Shown here: positions 1 through 8,010 of the stretch, in pieces
How positions within the stretch are numbered: position 1 is the first letter of the stretch
Layout: each line of letters opens with the position of its first letter
Assembly: GCA_024684675.1 (NCBI GenBank)
Contig: JAIKWO010000136.1
Coordinates: forward strand, 1-43,653
From: Lachnospiraceae bacterium
GTDB lineage: Bacteria; Bacillota; Clostridia; Lachnospirales; Lachnospiraceae
DNA: 43,653 bases
Reading direction: 5' to 3'
Program-made: the position numbers and the translations under genes
Notes under the pieces: generated by a model
Told to the model about the DNA's origin: nothing
Databases searched by the model: none
The model's input: only the letters and a program-made list of their open reading frames with translations

Positions 1-23
1 TTATTTCATTCCCCTTTCCGATA

Positions 24-135
24 CGAAAATGATTTATTCATTTTCGACGCGAAAATCGCAGGCACAAAGTGCCATTCCACTGCGATTTTCTGCGATCCTT
101 ATTATAGGTCATAATGCCCCTAGGCATTATGACCT
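24..135. repeat. Composite three-hairpin repeat, copy 1 (after argJ)
   Basis: Three hairpins lie side by side. Positions 24-46 form a 9-bp stem with a 5-base loop. Positions 49-94 form a core in which GAAAATCGC pairs with GCGATTTTC around an inner GGCAC/GTGCC stem. Positions 106-135 form a perfect 13-bp stem with a 4-base loop, and one arm of it covers the argJ stop codon. The core matches 6129-6173 with about three differences. No T-tract follows on either strand, so this does not look like a plain terminator. It is probably a dispersed intergenic repeat of the REP or MITE type. Confidence 0.7.
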
Positions 136-1350
136 GTAATCGGCATTAATCTTCACGTAGTCATATGTCAGATCGCATCCCCAGGCGGTCGCCTGTGCAT
201 CGCCCGCTTTCATATCTGCGATCACGGTCACTTCCGGCTCCGAAAGGATCTTTGTCGCCTCTTCTTCACTGTAGGGCGCCGCGCTTCCCTTTGTAAAAAT
301 CAGGATCTTGCCGGCTTTGCTCTCAAACCAGAGGTCCACTTTGTCAGGATCAAACGAAACACCGCTGTAACCGAGTGCGCAAAGGATCCTGCCCCAGTTT
401 GCGTCATGACCGTAGATCGCTGCCTTCGTAAGAGAGGAGCAGATCACGGATTTTGCCAGGATCTTCGCCTGCATCTTGTTCGCCGCATGAAGCACTTTGG
501 TCTCAAAAAGGGCCGTTGCGCCTTCGCCGTCTGCTGCCATCTTCTTAGCAAGACTCTCACAGACAAAATGGAATGCCTCAAAGAATGTCTCGTAGTCAGC
601 GCCTTTTTCCTTTACTTCGGGATTTCCGGCAAGACCGTTTGCTAAAACGACAAGTGTGTCATTTGTGGATGTATCCCCGTCAACGGAGATCATGTTAAAC
701 GTATCCTGCACATCTGTGCTGACGATCTCCTGCAACAGTTCTTTGGAAATGCATGCATCGGTCGTCACAAACCCGAGCATTGTGCACATGTTGGGATGGA
801 TCATACCGGAGCCCTTGCTCATGCCACCGATCGTTACCGTCTTGCCGCCAAGCGTGATCTCTACCGCCACCTGTTTGGGCACGGTATCCGTCGTCATGAT
901 CGCACGCGCAGCCTGATCGCCTGCTTCTTTACCCCCCGCGAGCGCTTTTTTCAAAAGATCCACGCCACCGATAATGCGATCCATCGGAAGCTGCATACCG
1001 ATCACACCTGTCGATGCAACAAGAACGCTGTCTGCCGGGACGGACAAAGCCTTTGCAACCGCATCCGCCGTCTCCTTGCAATAGTCAAGCCCCTGCTGCC
1101 CCGTACATGCGTTTGCGATGCCGGAGTTTGCGACGATCGCATGTACCGGCTTGTCGGACTTTGTGATTGCCTTATCCCATAGAACAGGCGCCGCTTTGAC
1201 CACGTTGCTCGTATAGACGCCCGCGCTGATGCAAGGAGTTTCGGAGTAGACCATCGCCATGTCCGTTCTGTTTTTGTATTTGATATTCGCTTCTGCGGCT
1301 GCTGCCATAAACCCTTTCGGGGATGTCACGCCGCCTTCGATCTGTTTCAT
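127..1350 (-). CDS. argJ: Bifunctional ornithine acetyltransferase / N-acetylglutamate synthase ArgJ
   Basis: ArgJ moves the acetyl group from N-acetylornithine to glutamate, closing the cyclic arginine pathway; in many bacteria it can also use acetyl-CoA. The 407-residue length is normal for the family. The MTTDT motif at residues 152-156 is the family's self-cleavage and nucleophile site, which splits the chain into alpha and beta subunits. The N-terminal GGV-T-P-GF pattern and the STGVIG segment near residue 113 are also typical. The gene follows a GNAT gene on the same strand in what looks like an argC-flippase-GNAT-argJ operon. argB, argD or argF would be expected beyond the left edge but are not visible. 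The stop codon lies in a hairpin that belongs to a repeat. Confidence 0.95.
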   Translation of the reverse strand: MKQIEGGVTSPKGFMAAAAEANIKYKNRTDMAMVYSETPCISAGVYTSNVVKAAPVLWDKAITKSDKPVHAIVANSGIANACTGQQGLDYCKETADAVAKALSVPADSVLVASTGVIGMQLPMDRIIGGVDLLKKALAGGKEAGDQAARAIMTTDTVPKQVAVEITLGGKTVTIGGMSKGSGMIHPNMCTMLGFVTTDACISKELLQEIVSTDVQDTFNMISVDGDTSTNDTLVVLANGLAGNPEVKEKGADYETFFEAFHFVCESLAKKMAADGEGATALFETKVLHAANKMQAKILAKSVICSSLTKAAIYGHDANWGRILCALGYSGVSFDPDKVDLWFESKAGKILIFTKGSAAPYSEEEATKILSEPEVTVIADMKAGDAQATAWGCDLTYDYVKINADYRS

Positions 1351-1411
1351 CTATTGTCCTCCAGGCTTTCCCGCTTTGAGTTGGTTTTATCGTTATGTAA
1401 ACCAGCTTGGT

Positions 1412-1855
1412 TCAACTGTTAAAGCGTACGATGTTTTCCTTATTCAGTGTAAAGTCGTAATAATTGAGGTCTTCGCGTTTGGTCCAACCGATCGTCTTCC
1501 AGAACGTGTTGCCGATGTCATTCTTGGTAAACGCGATCAGCGAGATCTTGCTGATCTGTTCCTTGCGAAGCGCCTCCATTGCAAAGACCACCATTTCCGT
1601 TCCGATCCGTCTTCGTCTGTAATCGCGGTGCACGCAAACATGATACATACAGCCCCTTCGGCCGTCGTGCCCGCAAAGGATCGCACCGACCACTTTGCCG
1701 TCCTCTATCGCAACTACGCTCGTATGCGGATTTCTTTTGAGAAAACGCGAAACGCCTTCCTTGGAATCGTCAATGCTTCTAATCGCAAAGCCTTTGATCG
1801 TCATCCAAAGCGCATGCACTTCTTCATAATCCTCAATCGTCATTTCCCGGATCAT
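1412..1855 (-). CDS. GNAT-family N-acetyltransferase, YpeA/RimI-like
   Basis: This is a 147-residue single-domain acetyltransferase. The acetyl-CoA loop is visible as the V-H-R-D-Y-R-R-R-R-I-G-T stretch (Q/R-x-x-G-x-G/A type) near residue 95, preceded by the beta-strand segment MYHVCV. The start at 1855 is chosen because the protein then begins MIREMTIEDYEEV, as in relatives; it overlaps the end of the flippase gene by 23 bases. The substrate is unknown. Its position between argC and argJ leaves open a role as a short N-acetylglutamate synthase, but the sequence looks more like the general YpeA group, so this is only a hypothesis. Confidence 0.8.
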   Translation of the reverse strand: MIREMTIEDYEEVHALWMTIKGFAIRSIDDSKEGVSRFLKRNPHTSVVAIEDGKVVGAILCGHDGRRGCMYHVCVHRDYRRRRIGTEMVVFAMEALRKEQISKISLIAFTKNDIGNTFWKTIGWTKREDLNYYDFTLNKENIVRFNS

Positions 1856-3542
1856 TTTTCTTTTTCCTTTTCTTTGTTTTGCGGGCAGTCTCCTCACGAA
1901 GGAGATAGCAGCACTTGCCTATATTGACAAGCAGTCTTCCTTTCGGAAGCCGTAAGAGATCCTTTTCGGTTGCACCGCCAAGTGCCATGACGGAAACAAA
2001 ATAGATAACACCCGCTATGATAATCGCCGGTGCCAGGCATATCACATTCGCGATCCGCTCGTCCATTTGCGGCAGCACCATCATCACACCTGCGTAAACG
2101 CCATAAGCAACCATGCCCATCAGAACGGATGCCATGAGCGGCTTTATAAACGTTGCCATGTATTCCTGCTTGTATCGAATTGCGCTCTTTACATCAACGC
2201 CGTTTAATACGCACATTAAAAGCGAGTAGATCACCATCGAGATCGCAAGGGCATAGAGACCGAGGTCTGTATACAGAAGAAGCGCCACCAGGATCACTGT
2301 TTGGATCAAAAGCGCGATCGTTGCGTTGATCACAGGCTTATTGACATTGCCAAGCCCCTGCAGGATCGCATTGGAAAGCGTACTTAAACTGTAGAAGATA
2401 ACGGAGATCCCAAGTGCCATCAAAAGGTACGATGCTTCATCAAGCGATGCTTTCTGTGGAAACAAAAGCTGCGTGATCGGTCTTGCAAGCGCAATAAGCC
2501 CTGCTGCCGACGGGATTGCGATCAGCATCGTCACGCGAATCGCATCCTTGATCTTGCGACGTACCTGTTTTTTCTCTTTCTGTGCGAACGAGGAAGCGAT
2601 TGACGGAATGACCGCCGATGACATCGCTGCCGCAAGTGCAATCGGTATATTGGAGATTACAACTGCCTTCCCGGCAAAGATGCCATAGCTGGTTGCAATC
2701 GCCGTCTCCTCCATCCCCCGAATTTCGGAGGAAATAAATGTATAAACGGACTGATTCAAAGAGGTACTCAAGTTATAGATGAACGTACTTAAGATAAAAG
2801 GCGTCACCACACTTAAAATGCCTTTAAAAATCTCGCCGTAGCTTTCTTCTTCCGTATTCTTATCCCGCTCTACACGCCGCATGATAACGCGCTTATTAAG
2901 CGCATAGATCAGAAGCATCAGTAAGAGCGCCGACAATACTCCTGCGCCTGTTCCGATCGCACTTCCGGATGCGCCGTAGACCGCACGCTCCGTATCGGAA
3001 GATGCCTTGGCAAGCGCAATAAAGCCGATCGCCGCGCCAATCGAGACCGCCGCATTCAGGATCTGCTCGATAATCTGAGAGATCGAAGTCGGGAACATGG
3101 TTCCGTGCGCCTGAAAATACCCACGCAGAACGCCAAGGATTCCGGATAGAAAAATCGTAGGCGCAAAGATCCGGAGGACAGCCGCCGAATTGTGCTGCAC
3201 CAAAAGATTCGCCCCGAAAAAAGTGAAAAGGCTTGCGATCCCGCCGACTACGCATACATAAAGAAGCGCCGCACGGAATGTCTTATGCGCATTTTTAAAC
3301 TGTTCAAGCGCCAGCTTACCCGCGATCACCTTAGAGATCGCCGCCGGAATACTATACGAGCTCACAAGAAGGATGATCGTATAGATATTGTAAGCGGAGC
3401 TGTAATAGCCGTTGCCTTCATCGCCGATGATACCGGTCAGGGGACTCCGGTATAGGATCCCGATGATCCTGCAGATGATCCCCGCCCCCGCGAGGATCCC
3501 GGCCTGCTTGATGAAGCCGCTTTGCTTGTCTATAGTTGACAT
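1833..3542 (-). CDS. SpoVB/MurJ-like polysaccharide or lipid flippase (MOP superfamily)
   Basis: This 569-residue, very hydrophobic protein has about 14 predicted membrane helices. The N-terminal segment with G-I-L-A-G-A-G-I-I-C-R-I-I-G and R-x-P-L-T-G-I-I-G-D-E-G is typical of the SpoVB/polysaccharide biosynthesis branch of the multidrug/oligosaccharidyl-lipid/polysaccharide superfamily. Family members flip undecaprenyl-linked precursors such as lipid II across the membrane during wall or cortex synthesis. The tail is basic (many Lys/Arg around residues 550-562). The gene lies between argC (75 bases upstream) and the GNAT gene (overlapping), an unusual partner for arginine genes. Whether it acts in sporulation or in vegetative wall synthesis cannot be told from the sequence. 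Confidence 0.82.
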   Translation of the reverse strand: MSTIDKQSGFIKQAGILAGAGIICRIIGILYRSPLTGIIGDEGNGYYSSAYNIYTIILLVSSYSIPAAISKVIAGKLALEQFKNAHKTFRAALLYVCVVGGIASLFTFFGANLLVQHNSAAVLRIFAPTIFLSGILGVLRGYFQAHGTMFPTSISQIIEQILNAAVSIGAAIGFIALAKASSDTERAVYGASGSAIGTGAGVLSALLLMLLIYALNKRVIMRRVERDKNTEEESYGEIFKGILSVVTPFILSTFIYNLSTSLNQSVYTFISSEIRGMEETAIATSYGIFAGKAVVISNIPIALAAAMSSAVIPSIASSFAQKEKKQVRRKIKDAIRVTMLIAIPSAAGLIALARPITQLLFPQKASLDEASYLLMALGISVIFYSLSTLSNAILQGLGNVNKPVINATIALLIQTVILVALLLYTDLGLYALAISMVIYSLLMCVLNGVDVKSAIRYKQEYMATFIKPLMASVLMGMVAYGVYAGVMMVLPQMDERIANVICLAPAIIIAGVIYFVSVMALGGATEKDLLRLPKGRLLVNIGKCCYLLREETARKTKKRKKKNDPGNDD

Positions 3543-3617
3543 AATATGTCTCTTTCTATGGCTATAGAATTTGATCTTTGATCATTGTCTCAGAAAAAAA
3601 CGGATCAAACCGCTTTT

Positions 3618-4673
3618 CTAAGGGAAAACGGGCGCGATCGAAAGTCCCGCATCCTCTGGGCAACCCATGATGAGATTCATGTTCTGGATCGCCTGTCCGG
3701 CGGCACCCTTTACCAGATTGTCAAGCGCACCCATCATCACAATCCTGCCGGTCCGCTCATCGATCTTGAAACCCAAATCCGTATAGTTGCTGCCTTCCAC
3801 CCAGCGTGTCTCGGGGAAAATATCCTTCGGCAGGATACGGATGAATTTTTCATTTGCGTAGTATTTTTCATATGCGGCTCTTACCTCTTCGTATGTCGGC
3901 AGAGAGCCGTCTTCTTTTCTCATAAGTGTTGCATACTCGGTCGCCAGAATCCCCCGGTTCATCGGTGCAAGATGCGGGGTAAAATTGATCATGATCTCTC
4001 TGCCTGCCGCGTAGCCCAGCTGCTCTTCAATCTCGGGCGTATGCCTATGCGTAGTGACGCCGTAGGGCTTCATGCTCTCATTCACTTCACAGTACAGATT
4101 CTGCGTCTTTGCGCCTCTCCCCGCGCCGGAGACACCGCTCTTGGCATCCACGATCAACGTATCGGGATCGATGAGACCCTCCTTGACAAGCGGATATGCC
4201 GTCAGAATCGAGCAGGTGGTGTAACACCCTGGATTTGCGACGAGGCGCGCTTTTTTGATCTTCTCGCGGTTAATCTCGCAAAGTCCGTAAACAGCTTCTT
4301 CAATAAAGGAAGGCGCCTTGTGCGTGATGCCGTACCACTTCTCATAGGTAGCAACGTCTTTTAAGCGAAAATCCGCCGAGAGGTCGATCACCTTCGCCTT
4401 AGACAGGATCCCTTCATTTAATAAAGATGCAAGATATCCCTGCGGCGTCGCGGTGAAGATCACGTCGACCTGAGAAGCCAACTCTTCCATATTATCATCC
4501 ATGCAGACATCATCGACAATCTTCACGAAGTTTAAATAAATGTCTGCGAATTTTTGATCTACATAGCTTTTGGAGCCGTACCATACGATCTTAACGTCGT
4601 CGCGCACAGACAGAAGCCTCACGATCTCGGCACCGGCATAGCCCGTCGCACCGATTATTCCTACTCGAATCAT
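3618..4673 (-). CDS. argC: N-acetyl-gamma-glutamyl-phosphate reductase
   Basis: ArgC reduces N-acetylglutamyl phosphate to the semialdehyde with NADPH, the third step of arginine synthesis. The N-terminus carries the Rossmann motif G-I-I-G-A-T-G-Y-A-G (residues 5-14). The catalytic cysteine is C150 in the N-P-G-C-Y-T-T motif. The 351-residue length is normal. An AAGGAG ribosome site lies just upstream of the ATG at 4673. It is the first gene of a leftward operon and diverges from argG. The operon's promoter has near-consensus elements and is flanked by probable ArgR boxes. Confidence 0.96.
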   Translation of the reverse strand: MIRVGIIGATGYAGAEIVRLLSVRDDVKIVWYGSKSYVDQKFADIYLNFVKIVDDVCMDDNMEELASQVDVIFTATPQGYLASLLNEGILSKAKVIDLSADFRLKDVATYEKWYGITHKAPSFIEEAVYGLCEINREKIKKARLVANPGCYTTCSILTAYPLVKEGLIDPDTLIVDAKSGVSGAGRGAKTQNLYCEVNESMKPYGVTTHRHTPEIEEQLGYAAGREIMINFTPHLAPMNRGILATEYATLMRKEDGSLPTYEEVRAAYEKYYANEKFIRILPKDIFPETRWVEGSNYTDLGFKIDERTGRIVMMGALDNLVKGAAGQAIQNMNLIMGCPEDAGLSIAPVFP

Positions 4674-4709
4674 AGTGTCTCCTTTATTCCGGTTCTGTTC
4701 TACTTATTA

Positions 4710-4738
4710 AATATAATGGAGAAAAAGTGCACTGTCAA
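4710..4738 (-). promoter_or_regulatory. argC promoter (sigma-A type)
   Basis: Read on the minus strand, TTGACA (4733-4738) is followed after 17 bases by TATATT (4710-4715). The -35 box is a perfect consensus match. A probable ArgR palindrome abuts the -35 box at 4739. Confidence 0.75.
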
Positions 4739-4824
4739 TGTGCATAAATATACAACAGAAGTGCATATTATGCATTGTCAGTTGCATAAAATACACAAAC
4801 ATTTGTATTTTTGCATATTTATGC
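4739..4824. promoter_or_regulatory. Cluster of probable ArgR (arginine repressor) boxes
   Basis: Four related AT-rich palindromes sit between the divergent argC and argG promoters: 4739-4754, 4762-4774 (perfect TGCATA-T-TATGCA), 4782-4798 and 4811-4824. Their centres are about 21, 22 and 28 bases apart, so they lie roughly on the same face of the helix. The half-site resembles known ARG-box half-sites (TGAATA or TGCATA), and ArgR/AhrC binds such paired boxes with arginine as co-repressor. The same 13-base palindrome recurs upstream of the amino-acid ABC transporter at 15147-15190. Confidence 0.7.
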
Positions 4825-4853
4825 TTGCGTTATGAATATGAAAAGTGTATATT
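4825..4853 (+). promoter_or_regulatory. argG promoter (sigma-A type)
   Basis: TTGCGT (4825-4830) is followed after 17 bases by TATATT (4848-4853). The start codon lies 25 bases beyond, after an AGGAGGT ribosome site (4863-4869). One probable ArgR box ends right at the -35 element. Confidence 0.65.
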
Positions 4854-4877
4854 GGGTTCAACAGGAGGTCATAAGAC

Positions 4878-6101
4878 ATGAAAGAAAAAGTAATTTTAGC
4901 ATATTCCGGCGGTCTGGATACGACCGCGATCATTCCCTGGCTCAAGGAGAACTTCGATTATGAAGTCATCTGCGTCTGCATCGACTGCGGACAGGGCGAA
5001 GAGCTGGACGGTTTGGAAGAAAGAGCAAAATTCTGCGGCGCTTCCAAATTATATATTGAAAACGTGATCGATGAATTCTGTGACGAATATATCGTTCCCT
5101 GCGTGCAGGCACATGCGGTATATGAGAACAAATACCTGCTTGGTACTTCCATGGCACGTCCGCTGATCGCAAAGAAGCTCGTTGAGATCGCAAGAAAAGA
5201 GGGCGCTTCGGCAATCTGCCACGGCGCGACAGGTAAAGGCAACGACCAAATCCGTTTTGAGCTCGGTATCAAAGCACTTGCTCCGGATTTAAAGATCATC
5301 GCCGCATGGCGTAACGACAAGTGGACAATGGATTCCCGTGAAAGCGAGATCGCTTACTGTAAAGCGCATGGCATCGACCTGCCCTTCTCGGCAGATTCCA
5401 GCTACAGCCGTGACCGCAACATCTGGCACATCAGCCATGAAGGTCTTGAGCTGGAAGATCCCGCACAGGAGCCTAACTACGAGCATCTTCTCGTACTCGG
5501 TGTGACACCCGAAAAGGCACCGGATGAAGGCGAATACGTTACCATGACTTTCGAAAAAGGTGTTCCGGTTTCCTTGAACGGCAAGAAGATGAAAGTCTCC
5601 GAGATCATCACAGAGCTTAACAAGCTCGGCGGTAAGCACGGTGTCGGCATCATCGATATTGTAGAGAACCGTGTAGTCGGCATGAAGAGCCGCGGCGTCT
5701 ACGAGACTCCGGGCGGCACCATTTTATATGAAGCACACCAGCAGCTCGAAGAGCTGATTCTCGACCGCGATACCTATCGCGAGAAGGAAGAGATGGGCAA
5801 CAAGCTTGCGCAGATCGTTTACGAAGGCAAATGGTTCACACCGCTTCGCGAGGCATGCCAGGCGTTCATCGAATCCACACAGCAGTATGTAACGGGTGAA
5901 GTAAAGTTCAAGCTTTACAAAGGCAACATCATCAAAGCCGGCACAACTTCTCCCTACTCTCTCTACAATGAGAGCATCGCGTCCTTTACAACCGGTGATC
6001 TTTACGATCATCACGACGCGGAAGGCTTCATCAACCTTTTTGGCCTTTCCTCCAAGGTTCGCGCCATGAAGATGCAGGAAGCCGGTGAACTGAGCAAATA
6101 G
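4878..6101 (+). CDS. argG: Argininosuccinate synthase
   Basis: ArgG joins citrulline and aspartate with ATP to give argininosuccinate. The PP-loop motif A-Y-S-G-G-L-D-T-T lies at residues 8-16, the usual ATP-pyrophosphatase signature. Further conserved segments are [12 protein letters not shown] near residue 117 and the [14 protein letters not shown] segment near residue 175. The length (407) is normal. An excellent AGGAGGT ribosome site precedes the ATG. No argH follows; the next genes on this strand (DUF1294, degV) are unrelated. The stop codon forms part of the composite hairpin repeat. Confidence 0.97.
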   Translation: MKEKVILAYSGGLDTTAIIPWLKENFDYEVICVCIDCGQGEELDGLEERAKFCGASKLYIENVIDEFCDEYIVPCVQAHAVYENKYLLGTSMARPLIAKKLVEIARKEGASAICHGATGKGNDQIRFELGIKALAPDLKIIAAWRNDKWTMDSRESEIAYCKAHGIDLPFSADSSYSRDRNIWHISHEGLELEDPAQEPNYEHLLVLGVTPEKAPDEGEYVTMTFEKGVPVSLNGKKMKVSEIITELNKLGGKHGVGIIDIVENRVVGMKSRGVYETPGGTILYEAHQQLEELILDRDTYREKEEMGNKLAQIVYEGKWFTPLREACQAFIESTQQYVTGEVKFKLYKGNIIKAGTTSPYSLYNESIASFTTGDLYDHHDAEGFINLFGLSSKVRAMKMQEAGELSK

Positions 6102-6235
6102 GAAAGATGAGGCACTCATCTTTCCTGCGCGAAAATCGCGGCACGAAGTGCCATTCCGCTGCGATTTTCTGCGCATTTCTTCGAAGACTGTTTGCATGAG
6201 GGAATGCCGCCGGCATTGCTTCATGCAAATAGTCT
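6101..6235. repeat. Composite three-hairpin repeat, copy 2 (after argG)
   Basis: This has the same architecture as 24-135. Positions 6101-6125 form a perfect 10-bp hairpin with a 5-base loop that begins at the last base of the argG stop codon. The core at 6129-6173 is nearly identical to 49-94. A long hairpin at 6183-6234 has an AATGCC/GGCATT tip, as does the right hairpin of copy 1. Only the core and the hairpin tips are shared between copies; the outer arms differ in sequence but still pair. Confidence 0.7.
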
Positions 6236-6245
6236 CCTTCAAAAT

Positions 6246-6284
6246 GGCAGGCGCGCGTCAATTGACGTGCGTCTGTTTTTTTGT
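6246..6284 (+). terminator. Intrinsic terminator after argG
   Basis: CAGGCGCGCGTCAA pairs with TTGACGTGCGTCTG (four G-U pairs), and a run of seven T follows. It ends argG transcripts before the DUF1294 gene. Confidence 0.8.
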
Positions 6285-6310
6285 TATTTTTTTACTGGGA
6301 GGACGAAGTT

Positions 6311-6607
6311 ATGAACGTACTTGTCACACTCGGCGTCTATCTTCTTCTGGTCAATGCGATCGGGTTTTGCCTCATGGGCATCGACAAGTGGAAAGCACGG
6401 CGCGGAGCCTTCCGTGTTCCGGAGAACACGCTTTTTATCATCGCGCTGATCGGCGGAAGCCTTGGCTGCATCATCGGCATGTATACGTTTCGTCATAAGA
6501 CAAGACACTGGTACTTCGTATATGGTATGCCGGCGATCCTGATCATCGAGGCTGCGCTGCTTGCCTGGCTCTACTTCTTCTCACCCTTCCATATCAAGAT
6601 CATGTAA
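6311..6607 (+). CDS. DUF1294 small membrane protein
   Basis: This is a 98-residue protein with three likely membrane helices and the DUF1294 hallmarks: M-G-I-D-K-W-K-A-R-R near residue 24, then R-V-P-E-N-T-L, a G-G-S-L-G motif, and F-R-H-K-T near residue 62. The start at 6311 has a GGGAGGA ribosome site seven bases upstream; a longer reading frame begins upstream but lacks one. The function is unknown. It is followed after 13 bases by the degV gene, so the two are probably co-transcribed. Confidence 0.85.
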   Translation: MNVLVTLGVYLLLVNAIGFCLMGIDKWKARRGAFRVPENTLFIIALIGGSLGCIIGMYTFRHKTRHWYFVYGMPAILIIEAALLAWLYFFSPFHIKIM

Positions 6608-6620
6608 AAAGGTGAATGAT

Positions 6621-7457
6621 TTGCGTTATAAGATAATTTTGGACAGTAGCGGCGAATTGCCCGCAAAATATAAACAAGATGAGCGTTTTTCCCATGTTCC
6701 GCTCCTTTTGGAGATCGGCGACTACCGGATACGCGATGACGAGAGTTTTGATCAGAAAGATTTTCTGAGACGGATCGCGGTCCATGATGGCGTCGCGAAG
6801 TCCGCGTGCCCTTCTCCCGAAGATTATATGGAAGCCTACAAGACGGACGCAGAGCGCATCTATGTGATCACGCTCTCTTCCCATCTCTCCGGCAGCTACA
6901 ACAGCGCCGTACTCGGTAAGAAGCTCTACGAAGAGGAATATGGCGAAAAAGACATCTTCGTGATCGACTCAAAATCAGCCAGCTGCGGCGAGACGCAGAT
7001 CGGTCTGCATGCTGCTGAGTTGGAAGAGCAGGGACTTCCCGCCGATGAGATCAAGGATGAGCTTCTTCGCTACCGTGATGAGATGAGCACCTATTTCGTA
7101 CTCGACAACCTCGAGACGCTTCGAAAGAACGGTCGCATGTCCATGGTCAAAGCGATGGTCGCACAGACACTCTCCATCAAACCGATCATGATGGGTGATC
7201 ATGGCGTGATCGTACAGAGAGGCCAGAGCATCGGCATCAAAAAGGCTTTGACCAAAATGGTCGATATGCTGATTGACGATACGAAAGAGCCCGAGAAAAA
7301 GCGCTTTATGATCGCGCACTGCAACTGCTTCGAGCGGGCGGAAATGGTAAAAGATCTGATCTTAAAGAAAGTACACGTCAGGGATATTCTGATCCAGGAT
7401 ACAGCCGGTTTAAGTTCGCTCTATGCCAACGACGGCGGTATCATTGTGACAGCTTAG
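6621..7457 (+). CDS. DegV family fatty-acid-binding protein
   Basis: This is a 278-residue DegV/EDD-fold protein. Typical features are the N-terminal strand with D-S-S-G-E-L, the T-L-S-S-H-L-S-G-S-Y-N segment near residue 88, and the L-E-T-L-R-K-N-G-R-M segment near residue 168. The family binds one long-chain fatty acid; relatives (FakB) present it to fatty-acid kinase FakA for phospholipid synthesis. The start is set at the TTG at 6621 because AAGGTGA lies five bases upstream; a GTG at 6612 is possible but badly spaced. The 3' end overlaps the convergent DUF5721 gene by 17 bases. Confidence 0.88.
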   Translation: MRYKIILDSSGELPAKYKQDERFSHVPLLLEIGDYRIRDDESFDQKDFLRRIAVHDGVAKSACPSPEDYMEAYKTDAERIYVITLSSHLSGSYNSAVLGKKLYEEEYGEKDIFVIDSKSASCGETQIGLHAAELEEQGLPADEIKDELLRYRDEMSTYFVLDNLETLRKNGRMSMVKAMVAQTLSIKPIMMGDHGVIVQRGQSIGIKKALTKMVDMLIDDTKEPEKKRFMIAHCNCFERAEMVKDLILKKVHVRDILIQDTAGLSSLYANDGGIIVTA

Positions 7458-7914
7458 CGGTCACATAGCGATCCCATACTTGATCCGGTGTCTTATCCGG
7501 AATAAACGTATTCATGGCACAGCCGGTAATCACTTCGGCTGTGCCTTTTTCATATCGAAGCGTCAGAACGAAGCTGCCGATGCTTTCCGCCATATAGGAA
7601 AGATCGTTTTCTTCAATCAGGCGTCTCTTTTCTTCTTCGGAAAGGTGCAGCACAATCTTAAAGGAAAGCGGCGCCTTTTTGCCTTTGATAAGGTCGAAGC
7701 ATACAGGCCGCAGGTCTTTCCATTTTGAAAAAAGACCGATCCCCTCCTCTTCTGCCTCTGCCGCATTGAAGAACTCCTTCCGTATGCGACCGTCAATGTG
7801 GAATGCATTAAATGTCGTGATCGCAACCTCTTCCACATCATATGCATCAAAAGATGTGCCGGTCAGAAGATCAGCCATAAATTCTTTTAAGTGTTCAATC
7901 TGGATGGAAATCAT
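7441..7914 (-). CDS. DUF5721 family protein
   Basis: This 157-residue soluble protein resembles the DUF5721 group found in Lachnospiraceae, beginning MISIQIEHLKEFM with the later F-H-I-D-G-R-I-R-K-E-F-F segment. The start at 7914 follows a TTTAGGAG ribosome site; an upstream extension to 7977 has no such site and would run into the fba terminator. No catalytic motif is evident, and the function is unknown. It lies downstream of fba on the same strand but is separated from it by a terminator. The family name is from memory of the pattern; the gene itself is sure. Confidence 0.75.
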   Translation of the reverse strand: MISIQIEHLKEFMADLLTGTSFDAYDVEEVAITTFNAFHIDGRIRKEFFNAAEAEEEGIGLFSKWKDLRPVCFDLIKGKKAPLSFKIVLHLSEEEKRRLIEENDLSYMAESIGSFVLTLRYEKGTAEVITGCAMNTFIPDKTPDQVWDRYVTAKLSQ

Positions 7915-7960
7915 AAAACTCCTAAATGGTAGACGGGAATGCAACACATTTTCCCATAAG

Positions 7961-7988
7961 ATAAAAGGGGACCGCAATGCGATCCCCT
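7961..7988 (-). terminator. Intrinsic terminator of fba
   Basis: On the minus strand AGGGGATCGC pairs with GCGGTCCCCT across a 3-base loop (one U-G pair) and is followed by TTTTAT. It lies 22 bases after the fba stop. Confidence 0.85.
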
Positions 7989-8010
7989 AACATTTTTGAT
8001 CAGAAGCCGA

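Noticed and set aside
1-20. Start codon with a GGAAAGGGG ribosome-like site on the minus strand near the left edge
   Set aside because: The frame reads ATG-AAA-TAA and stops at once. The site may serve a gene (perhaps argB) beginning just outside the window, but nothing can be called here.
3585-4364. 259-codon plus-strand frame opposite argC
   Set aside because: It is antisense to a certain gene, has no ribosome site, and has a Cys/His/Arg-rich composition without family resemblance.
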